Assembly: GCF_946415235.1 (NCBI RefSeq)
Contig: NZ_CAMKRR010000005.1
Coordinates: forward strand, 1 to 64,000
Direction: 5' to 3'
From: an uncultured Ruminococcus sp.
Lineage (GTDB): Bacteria; Bacillota; Clostridia; Oscillospirales; Ruminococcaceae
Length of the DNA stretch: 64,000 nucleotides
Shown in pieces: positions 48,776 through 58,149 of the stretch. Under the pieces are notes generated by a model. The model searched no databases, was not told the origin of the DNA, and was given only the letters and a program-made list of their open reading frames with translations. Numbering within the stretch: position 1 is the stretch's first letter; each line of letters starts with the position of its first letter. A program made the position numbers and the translations under genes.

Positions 48776-49603
48776 ATGAAAAAAGCAATCGCAACTCTCA
48801 CTTTCATCGCAGCCCTCACTCTTGCAGGCTGCGGAAAAGTAACCCCTGCCGCTGATGTTGAACCTGCAACAACAGCTACCAAGGCAGCAAGCATCAAAAT
48901 AGAGGATACTACCTCGGCAGACAAAATGAAGCTCATAGGTGACAAAGCCACAGGAACTTCTGTATTTGCAATAACTGTTGACAACAAAACAGGCAAATCC
49001 ATCAAGGGCTTTACCGTAAAATCGGGCTCTGAGGAAAAGTTCCCGAAAAATATGCTTCAGAACGACGATACGTTCCTGAAGAACGAAAGACGTATGCTCT
49101 ACTATGTTCCCGTAAACAGCGAGGGCTACGCCATCGGCAGCAGCGACGCCATCGCCAATGAGGAATACCTCATAAAAATAGATTTCAGTGATGATAAATC
49201 GGCAGTTCTTCACCAGTTCCCCTTCGGTGACCTTGAAGGCTGCGAGCTGCACCTTGACAAGGATATCGCCTATATCGAGTATACATCGAAGTCCGACCAG
49301 AAGGTCAGCACAAAGGAAGCCGAGACAATGATAGCTTCCGTGGAAGCTGAAAATCAGGCTGCAACAGAGGCTGACAAGGATGACGAGCCTGTATACACTC
49401 AGCCCGTTTACGATGAGCCCATATATACTCAGCCCGCAACAACTCAGTATATCGCTCCCGCAACAGCGTATATCGAGCCTACAACAGTCTACATAGAGCC
49501 TGCCACAGAAGCTCCCGCACTTACGGAAGCTCCGACCGAAGCTCCATCAAGTCCCGACGGCGGATGTATAGCAGGTCAGGGCGGCGGAGCACTCACATGG
49601 TAA
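48776..49603 (+). CDS. Lipoprotein with Pro/Thr/Tyr repeat tail
   Basis: A 275-residue lipoprotein: lipobox TLAGC at residue 20, a globular middle (about 50-180) without known family, then a repetitive region (about 205-260) of units such as YTQP, YIEPATE and EAPTEAP, ending SSPDGGCIAGQGGGALTW. The repeat may be a wall-spanning stalk. It starts 16 bases after the dockerin-SH3-transglutaminase gene and overlaps the acyltransferase gene by 7 bases, so the three probably form an operon. Confidence 0.8.
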   Translation: MKKAIATLTFIAALTLAGCGKVTPAADVEPATTATKAASIKIEDTTSADKMKLIGDKATGTSVFAITVDNKTGKSIKGFTVKSGSEEKFPKNMLQNDDTFLKNERRMLYYVPVNSEGYAIGSSDAIANEEYLIKIDFSDDKSAVLHQFPFGDLEGCELHLDKDIAYIEYTSKSDQKVSTKEAETMIASVEAENQAATEADKDDEPVYTQPVYDEPIYTQPATTQYIAPATAYIEPTTVYIEPATEAPALTEAPTEAPSSPDGGCIAGQGGGALTW

Positions 49604-50646
49604 ACAATCGTGTGCTCTATCTGAGCCGTATAAAAGCACTTGCCTGTGCAGCCGTTGTTGTACTGCATACATTTTTCACAGCCGCAAATTATGCGGCTGT
49701 TCCGTATCAGCTCAATACCATGTCCGCCGTAAGGAACTGCATGATGTGGGCTGTACCGTGCTTTGTCATGGCTTCGGGAGCACTTCTCCTAAACAGTAAA
49801 AGAATACTGACATCGAAGAAGCTGTTCGGAAAATATATTCCGCGAATGGTGTTCGCACTCCTGATATTTTCGGTGATATTCTCGGTATTCGACGCCTTTA
49901 CCACGGCACATTATACTCCCGCACAGACCCTCGGGGACATTCTGAGCGATATATTCCTCGGCACAGGCTGGCCGCATATGTGGTACATATACCTCATGCT
50001 GTCAATATATCTGCTGCTGCCGTTTTACAAGATGATATGCGACCATGCGTCCTCGGCACAGATAAAATACCTGCTGCTCCTATACACGATATTCCTCTCA
50101 CTGATACCATTTATCGAGACCATATCGGGAAAAAAGCTTCCTTTCTATATATGCGTATTCAGCATATATCCCCTTTATCTTTTCCTGGGTCATGCACTCC
50201 ATACAGGTATCATAAAGCTGCCCAAGAACGCCTGCGGTATCATGTTCCTCATATGCACGGGTATCACAGCAATGCTTACAGTATACGGAATGTCCGTCGC
50301 AAAAAGCTCACCCGAGACAAGCAGCAAGATAATATCTCTTCTCGGAGTATACTCCTTCCCCTTATATATAGCGGCTTCGGTAGGAGCATTCGGATATATA
50401 CGCAAGACAAGAAATACTCCCGTGCCTGTTCTTGATACAATAGCCGCAGAGCTTGACAGCTGCTCATTCGGCATCTACCTTCTTCATATGGCAGTACTGA
50501 AGCTCATATTTGCGGTCATAAAGTTCGATCCGTTCAAACACGGCGGAACTATAACCATAATAGGCATATGTATCATCGCACTTATTATTTCATATGCGCT
50601 GACAAAGCTGCTCAAGCTCGTCCCATATTTTAATAAGATAATATGA
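49597..50646 (+). CDS. Acyltransferase 3 family membrane protein
   Basis: A 349-residue membrane protein with about ten helices; the N-terminal RIKALACAAVVVLHTFF contains the conserved His of acyltransferase-3 (OatA/WecH-type) O-acyltransferases, and SCSFGIYLLHMAVLK is the C-terminal block. It probably O-acetylates a surface sugar. ATG 49597 follows GGCGGAG and overlaps the lipoprotein stop. Confidence 0.85.
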   Translation: MVNNRVLYLSRIKALACAAVVVLHTFFTAANYAAVPYQLNTMSAVRNCMMWAVPCFVMASGALLLNSKRILTSKKLFGKYIPRMVFALLIFSVIFSVFDAFTTAHYTPAQTLGDILSDIFLGTGWPHMWYIYLMLSIYLLLPFYKMICDHASSAQIKYLLLLYTIFLSLIPFIETISGKKLPFYICVFSIYPLYLFLGHALHTGIIKLPKNACGIMFLICTGITAMLTVYGMSVAKSSPETSSKIISLLGVYSFPLYIAASVGAFGYIRKTRNTPVPVLDTIAAELDSCSFGIYLLHMAVLKLIFAVIKFDPFKHGGTITIIGICIIALIISYALTKLLKLVPYFNKII

Positions 50647-50650
50647 CAAG

Positions 50651-50673
50651 AAGCTCCCTTTCGGGAGCTTTTT
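50651..50673 (+). terminator. Terminator of the dockerin/lipoprotein/acyltransferase operon
   Basis: AAGCTCCC (50651-50658) pairs with GGGAGCTT (50663-50670), then TTT. Confidence 0.82.
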
Positions 50674-50692
50674 AATACACAGAGGTGCAGCA

Positions 50693-51430
50693 ATGAAAAT
50701 CATAAACAGTAACGATCACGGTAAGTTTATAAAATATGCGGAGGAAATTGATATTTGCAGGGTGTTTCCTCTTTCCATAGTACAGAGATTCCAGAGCGGA
50801 AGCATATACACATCTGAAAACTGCGTTCTTTTCCGTCACAGGAACAACTTCACATTTCTCTCGGGAACTCCCGATGAAAATGAGCTCAGTGAGATACATG
50901 AGCTTATCCTCTCCGAAAACCTGAAATTCATCTGCAGCGATCCCTCACTGAGCGAAAGTATTTCTCAACTGGGCGCAGTTGAGCTAATTCCCCGTGATTT
51001 CTACAGCTACCCTGCGGAGACCGCTCCCGAACTCCAAATACCCGACGGGTTTATAATCAGAAGTATTGACAGGGAACTTTTTGACAGCATCACGGGCAGA
51101 GTTCCGCCGTCGCTCTACTGGGACAGCTGCGAACAATTCAGCAAAAACGGTACAGGCTTCTGCATAATGCAAGGAAATGAAGCCGCTTCATGGGCTTTCA
51201 CCTCGGCTGTCAGCAGCGAAGAAGCCGATATAGGCATTGAAACAGCCGAAAAATACCGTCACCGCGGGCTTGCTCTTGCGGCAGCTGCCGCTGTGATAAG
51301 GGAAGTTCTCCCCGACCGCCGTCCCACATGGACCTGTCAGCGCTCTAACCGCGGCTCTGCACGTATAGCCGAAAAGCTCGGATTTGTCAGATCGTCGGAG
51401 TGTGTGCTGATAAGAAAGCCTCTTCCGTAA
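50693..51430 (+). CDS. GNAT family acetyltransferase (two-part)
   Basis: A 245-residue protein. The C-terminal half has the GNAT acetyl-CoA motif (IETAEKYRHRGLALAAAAA, about 185-203) and SARIAEKLGFVRS. The N-terminal half is a divergent domain of the kind in the GNAT_acetyltran family. No substrate can be read. Start ATG 50693 follows AGAGG at a fair spacing. Confidence 0.82.
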   Translation: MKIINSNDHGKFIKYAEEIDICRVFPLSIVQRFQSGSIYTSENCVLFRHRNNFTFLSGTPDENELSEIHELILSENLKFICSDPSLSESISQLGAVELIPRDFYSYPAETAPELQIPDGFIIRSIDRELFDSITGRVPPSLYWDSCEQFSKNGTGFCIMQGNEAASWAFTSAVSSEEADIGIETAEKYRHRGLALAAAAAVIREVLPDRRPTWTCQRSNRGSARIAEKLGFVRSSECVLIRKPLP

Positions 51431-51476
51431 CAGCTCAGCCTTTATCCGCATATAATAATGCGAAAGGAGTGGTTTT

Positions 51477-51821
51477 ATGGAAACCGCCGAGATAATTGCC
51501 GTTTCAGTTGCTGCACTTCTGATACTCACCGAGATATTATGCCTTTACCTCTGCTCAAAGCTGAAAAGCAAAAACTGTCCCATGTGCATTATCATTCCCA
51601 TACACAGGAATGACAGCAAATTCACCGAGCGCCTTGACTGTATAGGCTCACACATTGAGGAGGGCGACCCGCTCATAGGCAATGTGCTGCTCATGGACAT
51701 TGACGCAGACGAGAAACAGATACAGCACTGCATGGAGTTCTGTCAGCGCTATCATGCCGCAGAGATAATACTCCCGAAGGATATCGAAGCCTCAGTGAAA
51801 AAACATTTGCATTTTGAATGA
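51477..51821 (+). CDS. Small membrane protein of unknown function
   Basis: 114 residues: an N-terminal membrane helix (about 6-28) and a cytoplasmic domain (CIIIPIHRNDSKFTERLDCI onward) with a short Rossmann-like alternation. No family is recognised. Start ATG follows AAAGGAG. It lies 48 bases before recD2. Confidence 0.7.
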   Translation: METAEIIAVSVAALLILTEILCLYLCSKLKSKNCPMCIIIPIHRNDSKFTERLDCIGSHIEEGDPLIGNVLLMDIDADEKQIQHCMEFCQRYHAAEIILPKDIEASVKKHLHFE

Positions 51822-51869
51822 ATTTATAGTATAATATAAGTTGAATGTTTATGTGCAGAGGTGAAAACG

Positions 51870-54092
51870 GTGGAGCATGAGTTTCTTCATATCGAAGGTA
51901 CTGTGGAAAATGTGCTATACAAAAACGAAAATAATGGCTATATCGTTCTCGACCTTGACGCAGGAGGAGAGCTCATCACCGTTGTGGGAGAGCTCGGCGA
52001 CATTGAGGAGGGCGAGGGTCTTATCCTCGAAGGCAGCTATATCACCCACCCCCGCTTCGGCACACAGTTCAGCGCGGTATACTGCGAAAGAAAGCTCCCC
52101 GAAAGTGTGGTAAACATAGAAAAGTATCTCGCCTCGGGAGCTGTCAAGGGCATAGGTCCCGGACTTGCAAAGAAGATAGTTGAGGTTTTCGGCGACCGCA
52201 CTCTCGATATCATGGAGAACGCACCCTTCAGACTTGCTGAGATAAAGGGTATATCTCCAAAGAAGTGTGACGAGATAGCGGCAGAAGCGCAGAAGCTGTT
52301 CTGCCTGCGTAACCTTATGTCGTTTCTGTCACAGTACGAGGTCAAATCCCGATTTGCCATGAACACCTACAGAAAGTACGGCTCAGACGCCATGACGCTG
52401 CTTCGGGTAAATCCCTATCTGCTCTGCGGAGAGTACATAGACCTTGAATTCGCAAAGGCTGACACCATAGCCCACGATATGCACATCGCCCGCAACGACA
52501 GCAAGCGCATCATTGCGGGAGTTCAGTACATACTCCGCGCAAACGGCGGCATAGGCCACACCTGTCTCCCCCTCGAAGTGCTTGCAAAGAAAACTCAGGA
52601 CACTCTCGGAGTATCGGAAAGCGATTTCTACAGCGCATACAACGCTGCACTTGACGATGACGAGCTCTTTGAGTATATCAAGGGCGATATCGAGTTCGTG
52701 TATCTCCCCGATTATTTCTACGCCGAGAGCTTCATTGCTGACAGGATACATATACTGAAGGACTTCTCCTCTCCCGAGGACTTCGATTATGGCACCCTCA
52801 TAGATATCGAGGAAGAGGAGCATAACATAAAATACGAAAAGCTCCAGCGGCAGGCAATAACCACCGCTGTCTCACGGGGACTTATGGTGCTTACGGGCGG
52901 TCCCGGTACAGGAAAGACCACGACCCTTAACGCTATCATTTCCATATTTGAGAAGCGGGGCATGAAGGTGCTCCTTGCAGCTCCCACAGGCAGAGCCGCA
53001 AAGCGTATGTCGGACCTGGCTGGCTGTGAAGCCAAAACGATACACCGTCTGCTCGAAGTCGTATACGACTCGGGCGACAGGCTCACATTTGCTCATAACG
53101 AGAATAATCCCCTTGACTGCGACGTACTTATCATAGACGAGATGTCAATGGTTGACGTTGTGCTCTTTGAGAAGCTGCTCCGTGCCGTAAGGCTTGGGTG
53201 CAGGCTCATAATGGTGGGCGACAGCGACCAGCTGCCCTCAGTAGGCGCAGGAAATCTGCTTGGCGATATCATCGACAGCGGCATAGTTCCCGTTACCGAG
53301 CTGAAAGAGATATTCCGACAGGCTCAGCAGAGCTGCATAGTCACAAACGCACATAAGATAGTCGCAGGAGAATATCCCGACCTTACCCGCAAGGACAGCG
53401 ACTTTTTCTTTTTCAAACGCAGCGACTATCAGCAGGCTTTGCAGCTCATAACTGACCTTGCAAAGACAAGGCTTCCCAAAGCGTATAACTACTCCCCCAC
53501 CGAGGATATACAGGTGCTCACACCGTCAAGGAAGGGCGTTACAGGAACGGTAGAGCTCAACAAGCTCTTACAGGCGGAGCTCAATCCTCCCGCTAAAAAC
53601 AAGCAGGAGAAAAAGGGCTACGTATACACCTACCGCGAGGGCGACAAGGTCATGCAGACGCGGAACAACTACGACATAACGTGGTCAAAGGACGGCGAAC
53701 AGGGCGCAGGGATATTCAACGGAGATATCGGCCGTATCATAAGCATTGACAACAGAAGCTCCCTTGCAGTCATAGACTTTGACGGCAGAAAGGCTACCTA
53801 CACCTTCGACCTTCTGTCTCAGGTAGACCTTGCCTACGCAGTGACCGTACATAAAAGTCAGGGCTGCGAATTTGAAGCGGTCATACTCCCCATAATGGGC
53901 GGCTTTGATAAGCTGTGCTACAGAAATCTCCTGTACACGGCAGTTACAAGAGCAAAAAAGCTCCTCATAATCATCGGAAGTGAGGAGAATATATATAAAA
54001 TGGTAGACAACAACAAGCGCACGCGGCGTTATACCTGCCTGCGCCATATGCTCACAGGGCCTGCAAAGACAAGCTCCCCCTTTGAGCAGTGA
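51870..54092 (+). CDS. recD2: ATP-dependent DNA helicase RecD2
   Basis: A 740-residue RecD2-type superfamily 1B helicase. The N-terminal region holds helix-hairpin-helix-like repeats (GPGLAKKIVEVFG, IKGISPKKCDEIA); the motor has Walker A GGPGTGKTTTL, DEMSMVD, GDSDQLPSVGAG and the C-terminal TVHKSQGCEF and YTAVTRAKKLL. RecD2 acts in DNA repair without RecBC. GTG 51870 is chosen because AGAGGTG lies 6 bases upstream; GTG 51861 is inside that site. Confidence 0.92.
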   Translation: MEHEFLHIEGTVENVLYKNENNGYIVLDLDAGGELITVVGELGDIEEGEGLILEGSYITHPRFGTQFSAVYCERKLPESVVNIEKYLASGAVKGIGPGLAKKIVEVFGDRTLDIMENAPFRLAEIKGISPKKCDEIAAEAQKLFCLRNLMSFLSQYEVKSRFAMNTYRKYGSDAMTLLRVNPYLLCGEYIDLEFAKADTIAHDMHIARNDSKRIIAGVQYILRANGGIGHTCLPLEVLAKKTQDTLGVSESDFYSAYNAALDDDELFEYIKGDIEFVYLPDYFYAESFIADRIHILKDFSSPEDFDYGTLIDIEEEEHNIKYEKLQRQAITTAVSRGLMVLTGGPGTGKTTTLNAIISIFEKRGMKVLLAAPTGRAAKRMSDLAGCEAKTIHRLLEVVYDSGDRLTFAHNENNPLDCDVLIIDEMSMVDVVLFEKLLRAVRLGCRLIMVGDSDQLPSVGAGNLLGDIIDSGIVPVTELKEIFRQAQQSCIVTNAHKIVAGEYPDLTRKDSDFFFFKRSDYQQALQLITDLAKTRLPKAYNYSPTEDIQVLTPSRKGVTGTVELNKLLQAELNPPAKNKQEKKGYVYTYREGDKVMQTRNNYDITWSKDGEQGAGIFNGDIGRIISIDNRSSLAVIDFDGRKATYTFDLLSQVDLAYAVTVHKSQGCEFEAVILPIMGGFDKLCYRNLLYTAVTRAKKLLIIIGSEENIYKMVDNNKRTRRYTCLRHMLTGPAKTSSPFEQ

Positions 54093-54107
54093 GAAAGGAA
54101 AATAAAA

Positions 54108-55127
54108 ATGGCAAATACTGATATCGGAATCGACCTCGGTACTTCAAATATCGTTATGACTATGGGAAACAAGGGCGTTGTCCTCAGCGAACCCTCAGTC
54201 ATAGCCTACAACACAAGAACCGAAAGAGTCCTTGCAGTCGGAAAGGAAGCCTATGAGATGATAGGAAGAAATCCCGACTATATCGCAGTAAGACGTCCCA
54301 TAAGCGAGGGAGTCATCTCCGACGACGACCTTACCCACAGCATGATACGCGAGTTCATCATAAAGGTAACGGGGAAGCAGCTCATGAAGCCCCGTATCGT
54401 TATCTGTATCCCCTCATTCATTACGGATATAGAGAGCCGTGCTGTTGTTGAAGCCGCAAAGAGCGCAGGTTCAAGGCAGGTATACCTCATACAGGAGCCC
54501 ATTGCGGCAATGATAGGCGCAGGAGTGAACATAACAAAGGCAAAGGGACACATGATAGTTGATATCGGCGGCGGCACCACAGACGTAGCTATCGTTTCCA
54601 TGAACGGAGTTGTAAGGTCTCATACGGTCAAGGTGGCAGGCAATGCCATTGACCGTTCCATAATCAAGTATATGCAGAACAAGTACAAGCTACTCATCGG
54701 TGAAAGGACTGCCGAAAAGGTAAAGATAGAGCTGTGCAACCTCTACGACCCCAGCGACGAGGTGACCTATATCGTCAAGGGCAGAAGTCTTCTCAAGGGA
54801 CTTCCCGCACAGGTGCTTCTCAGCGAAACAGAGCTTTTTGAGGCTATAGAGGACGATACCTTTGCTATCATGGAGGCTATCAGAAAGGTACTGGAGGAAG
54901 CTCCTCCCGAGCTGGTGGGCGATATCTACGACAACGGACTTCTCCTTACGGGCGGCGGAGCGCTTCTCGGCGGACTCACTCAGCTCATAAAGCGTACTCT
55001 CGGCATTAACTGCAATATCGCCAAGGACTCCATTAACTGCGTGGCAAAGGGCACAGGCATGGCATTCGGAAGAATGACCACTCTCCTTGACGGCTTTGAA
55101 GCTGCTACGGTATATAAATACAGATAA
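54108..55127 (+). CDS. mreB: MreB/Mbl family rod-shape actin homologue
   Basis: A 339-residue bacterial actin. GIDLGTSNIVM is the phosphate-1 motif, MIVDIGGGTTDVAIVS phosphate-2 and LLLTGGGALLGGLTQLIKR the adenosine motif. Length and sequence fit the MreB/Mbl/MreBH group; which paralogue cannot be told. It guides cell wall synthesis. mreC and mreD do not follow. It starts 15 bases after recD2. Confidence 0.9.
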   Translation: MANTDIGIDLGTSNIVMTMGNKGVVLSEPSVIAYNTRTERVLAVGKEAYEMIGRNPDYIAVRRPISEGVISDDDLTHSMIREFIIKVTGKQLMKPRIVICIPSFITDIESRAVVEAAKSAGSRQVYLIQEPIAAMIGAGVNITKAKGHMIVDIGGGTTDVAIVSMNGVVRSHTVKVAGNAIDRSIIKYMQNKYKLLIGERTAEKVKIELCNLYDPSDEVTYIVKGRSLLKGLPAQVLLSETELFEAIEDDTFAIMEAIRKVLEEAPPELVGDIYDNGLLLTGGGALLGGLTQLIKRTLGINCNIAKDSINCVAKGTGMAFGRMTTLLDGFEAATVYKYR

Positions 55128-55135
55128 GCAATCGC

Positions 55136-55154
55136 GGGCGCACAGTGTGCGCCC
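55136..55154. repeat. Palindromic intergenic repeat-like element
   Basis: GGGCGCAC (55136-55143) and GTGCGCCC (55147-55154) form a perfect GC-rich palindrome, followed by CTACAAA. This resembles short dispersed palindromes common in Firmicute intergenic DNA. Only one copy is in the window. Confidence 0.45.
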
Positions 55155-55167
55155 CTACAAATATCAA

Positions 55168-55190
55168 AAGGGCGGAAAAAATCCGCCCTT
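55168..55190. terminator. Terminator candidate between mreB and mrp
   Basis: AAGGGCGGA (55168-55176) pairs with TCCGCCCTT (55182-55190), five-base loop; T residues follow better on the minus strand (after mrp). Confidence 0.65.
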
Positions 55191-55209
55191 GTTAATTACT
55201 ATGCACTTA

Positions 55210-56040
55210 TCACTTTTCAAGCGAAACTATCTTCTCGGCAGCCTCTGTGAGCCACTCGCCCTCGAAGAGCTCTATCGTACCCTGATCGCAGAGCTTTGCA
55301 AGCTGAGGGTCAATGGGGAGCTTTGCAAGCACGGGGATATCGTACTGAGCAGCTATATCCTCGATATGGCTCTCGCCGTAGATGCTGTGGCGCTTGCCGC
55401 AGTCGGGACATTCAAAATAGCTCATATTCTCGATTATACCGAGTATGGGGATATTCATGAGCTTAGCCATTTTTACTGCCTTCTCCACTATCATGGAAAC
55501 AAGCTCCTGCGGTGAAGTTACGATAACGATACCGTCAACGGGCAGGGACTGGAAAACAGTAAGCGGAACATCACCTGTTCCCGGAGGCATATCAACAACG
55601 AGGCAGTCAATGTCCTTCCATATAACGTCTGTCCAGAACTGCTTTACAACTCCTGCGATAACAGGACCTCTCCATACAACAGGGTCGGACTCGTTCTCAA
55701 GGAGAAGATTTATAGACATGATGTCAAGTCCCATTTTTGTTTTTGCGGGTATTATACCGAACTCGCAGGCATCAGCCTTCTGATGTATGCCGAAAGCCTT
55801 GGGTATTGAAGGACCTGTGATATCAGCGTCCATTATTCCGACATTTTTGCCAAGTCTCTGCATTGAGACCGCAAGCAGTGACGATACGAGGGTCTTGCCG
55901 ACGCCGCCCTTTCCGCTGACAACTCCTATCACCTTGCCGATACTGCTCATGGCATTGGGCTTTTCGAGCAGGCTCTGAGGCTCTGTTCTGCTGCCGCAGT
56001 CGCTTCCGCAGCTTGAGCAGTCATGTGTACATTCGCTCAT
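55210..56040 (-). CDS. mrp: Mrp/NBP35-type iron-sulfur carrier ATPase
   Basis: A 276-residue P-loop protein: SGKGGVGKT deviant Walker A (about residues 44-52), MDADITGPSIPKAFG, DMPPGTGDVPLTVFQSLP and the C-terminal CPDCG pair that binds a bridging Fe-S cluster. A cysteine-rich N-terminus (CTHDCSSCGSDCG) is like that of Nbp35. It would carry and deliver Fe-S clusters. ATG 56040 follows AAGGAG. Confidence 0.92.
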   Translation of the reverse strand: MSECTHDCSSCGSDCGSRTEPQSLLEKPNAMSSIGKVIGVVSGKGGVGKTLVSSLLAVSMQRLGKNVGIMDADITGPSIPKAFGIHQKADACEFGIIPAKTKMGLDIMSINLLLENESDPVVWRGPVIAGVVKQFWTDVIWKDIDCLVVDMPPGTGDVPLTVFQSLPVDGIVIVTSPQELVSMIVEKAVKMAKLMNIPILGIIENMSYFECPDCGKRHSIYGESHIEDIAAQYDIPVLAKLPIDPQLAKLCDQGTIELFEGEWLTEAAEKIVSLEK

Positions 56041-56070
56041 TAAAAACACTCCTTATGATATAATGATAAT

Positions 56071-56099
56071 ATTATACCACACAATTCAGAAAATAGCAA
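56071..56099 (-). promoter_or_regulatory. Promoter of mrp
   Basis: On the minus strand TTGCTA (56094-56099), 17 bases, TATAAT (56071-56076) with a TG extension. Confidence 0.75.
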
Positions 56100-56106
56100 T
56101 AGGATA

Positions 56107-56135
56107 TTGACAAATGAATAACACAGTGATATAAT
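56107..56135 (+). promoter_or_regulatory. Promoter of the riboflavin operon
   Basis: TTGACA (56107-56112), 17 bases, TATAAT (56130-56135): an exact consensus match. An imperfect inverted repeat (about 56147-56172) lies between it and the riboswitch. Confidence 0.85.
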
Positions 56136-56183
56136 TATTTAGAGCTTAGAACTTAGATCTGAGATCTTAGTTCTTAGTTCTGT

Positions 56184-56290
56184 ATCTTCGGGGTTAGGTG
56201 AAAGTCCTGACCGGCAGTATAGCCTGCGAGCCTTATGGGTTGATTCGGTGAGATTCCGAAGCCGACGGTAAAGTCCGGATGAAAGAAGAT
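56184..56290 (+). ncRNA. FMN riboswitch (RFN element)
   Basis: The RFN consensus is clear: closing helix ATCTTC (56184-56189) with GAAGAT (56285-56290), GGGTTAGGTGAAAGTCC, GACCGGCAGTATAGCCTGCG, GATTCGGTGAGATTCCGAAG and CCGACGGTAAAGTCCGGATG. It binds FMN and lowers expression of the genes that follow. Confidence 0.97.
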
Positions 56291-56321
56291 GAGCCGCACT
56301 AAGTGCAGTATATGACTTCAT

Positions 56322-56343
56322 GCCCCGGATTACGGGGCTTTTT
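56322..56343 (+). terminator. Riboswitch expression platform terminator
   Basis: GCCCCG (56322-56327) pairs with CGGGGC (56333-56338), then five T residues. It lies between aptamer and ribD, so FMN binding would favour termination. Confidence 0.88.
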
Positions 56344-56399
56344 CTCTTTTCGCCCATACAATTATCACTAATTAATATACACTACTATCAGGAGGAACT

Positions 56400-57509
56400 A
56401 TGACTCAGGAAGAATTTATGCACGAAGCTGTACTGCTTGCCCGCAAGGGTATGGGCTTCACATCTCCCAATCCCCTCGTCGGCGCTGTCATCGTCAGAAA
56501 GGGCGAGATAATCGGCAGCGGCTACCACAAAAAATACGGTGACCTCCACGCAGAGCGCAATGCCTTCGCTGACTGCGAAGCACGGGGTATCGACTGCAAG
56601 GGTGCGGATATGTACGTGACCCTCGAACCCTGCTGCCATCACGGCAAGCAGCCCCCATGTACGGAAGCTATACTCTCACACGGCATAAAGCGTGTGTTCA
56701 TAGGCTCGTCAGACCCCAACCCACTCGTTGCGGGAAAGGGCACTCAGATGCTCAGGGACAGCGGCATAGACGTTACTGAGGGAGTATTGAAGGACGAATG
56801 TGACGCTCTCAACGATATTTTCTTCCACTACATCACAACGGGCCTCCCCTTTGTGACAATGAAGTACGCAATGACTCTCGACGGTAAGATCGCCTGCTAT
56901 ACGGGCGACTCCAAATGGATAACAGGTGAAGCCGCACGTGCTTACGTACAGCAGGAAAGACTGCGCCACAGCGCCATAATGGTCGGTGTGGGAACTGTCC
57001 TCGCAGACGATCCCATGCTCACCTGCAGGCTTGAAAACGGCAGAGACCCCATACGCATAATCTGCGACAGTATGCTAAGAACTCCCCTTGACTGCAATAT
57101 AGTAAAGACCGCAAGAGAAGTCCCCACTATAATCGCAACAGTCTCTGAGGACAGAGAAGCTGCCATGCGCTTTGAAGAGGCAGGCTGCCGTATTATAAAA
57201 ACATCTCAGAAGAACGGCCGCGTTGACCTTAACGAGCTCATGAAGCTCCTCGGAAGCGAAAGACTGGACAGCATACTCCTTGAAGGCGGCAGCGAGCTGA
57301 ACTGGTCGGCTCTCGAATCGGGTATAGTCTGCAGAGTACAGGCATACATAGCCCCGAAACTCTTCGGCGGCAGCGGAAAGACACCTGTAGGCGGCATCGG
57401 TGTCCCCTCTCCCTCGGAAGCTGTCATGCTCGAAAACACAAGGCTCATCAATATCGGCGACGATATACTCATAGAAAGCAGGGTGAAGAATGTTCACGGG
57501 AATAATTGA
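56400..57509 (+). CDS. ribD: Riboflavin biosynthesis deaminase/reductase
   Basis: A 369-residue bifunctional enzyme. The N-terminal deaminase has HAERNAF and PCCHHGKQPPC as zinc site; the C-terminal reductase has MKYAMTLDGKIA, GVGTVLADDPMLTCR and ILLEGGSELNWSAL. It carries out two steps after GTP cyclohydrolase II. It overlaps ribE by 20 bases. Confidence 0.96.
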   Translation: MTQEEFMHEAVLLARKGMGFTSPNPLVGAVIVRKGEIIGSGYHKKYGDLHAERNAFADCEARGIDCKGADMYVTLEPCCHHGKQPPCTEAILSHGIKRVFIGSSDPNPLVAGKGTQMLRDSGIDVTEGVLKDECDALNDIFFHYITTGLPFVTMKYAMTLDGKIACYTGDSKWITGEAARAYVQQERLRHSAIMVGVGTVLADDPMLTCRLENGRDPIRIICDSMLRTPLDCNIVKTAREVPTIIATVSEDREAAMRFEEAGCRIIKTSQKNGRVDLNELMKLLGSERLDSILLEGGSELNWSALESGIVCRVQAYIAPKLFGGSGKTPVGGIGVPSPSEAVMLENTRLINIGDDILIESRVKNVHGNN

Positions 57510-58134
57510 AGAGGTAGGCACTGTAAAAGCGGTTAAACGCTCGGGGACTTCCTCTTTTATTGAGATACAGGCGAAAAAGGTCCTTGAGGACGTTCATCTC
57601 GGTGACAGCATTGCCGTAAACGGCGTGTGCCTTACGGTAACTCACTGCGACGGAAGCATATTCCGCGCAGACGTTATGAATGAAACTCTCAGCCGTTCAT
57701 CGCTTGGCAGCCTCACCACGGGAAGCCTTGTCAATCTTGAACGCGCAATGGCTGCAGACGGACGCTTTGGCGGACATATAGTTTCGGGACACATCGACGG
57801 CACGGGAACCGTCTCGGATATAAGGAACGACGGTATAGCCGTATGGTATACCATAACCGCTCCCCACGAGCTTCTTCGTTACATCGTTGAAAAGGGCTCT
57901 GTCGCCATAGACGGCATAAGCCTTACCGTTGCAAAGGTCACGGAGACTTCATTCAGCGTTTCCATAATCCCGCATACAGCTGCACAGACTATACTCGGAA
58001 CTAAAAAGACGGGCGATATGGTCAATCTCGAAAACGATATAATAGGCAAATACGTGGAAAAGCTCATGAAGCCCGCGGAAGCTGCTCCCCAAAGCGGCAT
58101 AACAATGGAATTCCTTGCAAAAAACGGTTTTTAA
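57490..58134 (+). CDS. ribE: Riboflavin synthase, alpha subunit
   Basis: 214 residues with the two similar barrels of the family: MFTGIIEEVGTV with AVNGVCLTV, and GGHIVSGHIDGTG with AIDGISLTV. It converts two lumazines to riboflavin. Called ribE in Bacillus (also ribC elsewhere). Confidence 0.96.
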   Translation: MFTGIIEEVGTVKAVKRSGTSSFIEIQAKKVLEDVHLGDSIAVNGVCLTVTHCDGSIFRADVMNETLSRSSLGSLTTGSLVNLERAMAADGRFGGHIVSGHIDGTGTVSDIRNDGIAVWYTITAPHELLRYIVEKGSVAIDGISLTVAKVTETSFSVSIIPHTAAQTILGTKKTGDMVNLENDIIGKYVEKLMKPAEAAPQSGITMEFLAKNGF

Positions 58135-58149
58135 AAGGAGATAACTGAT

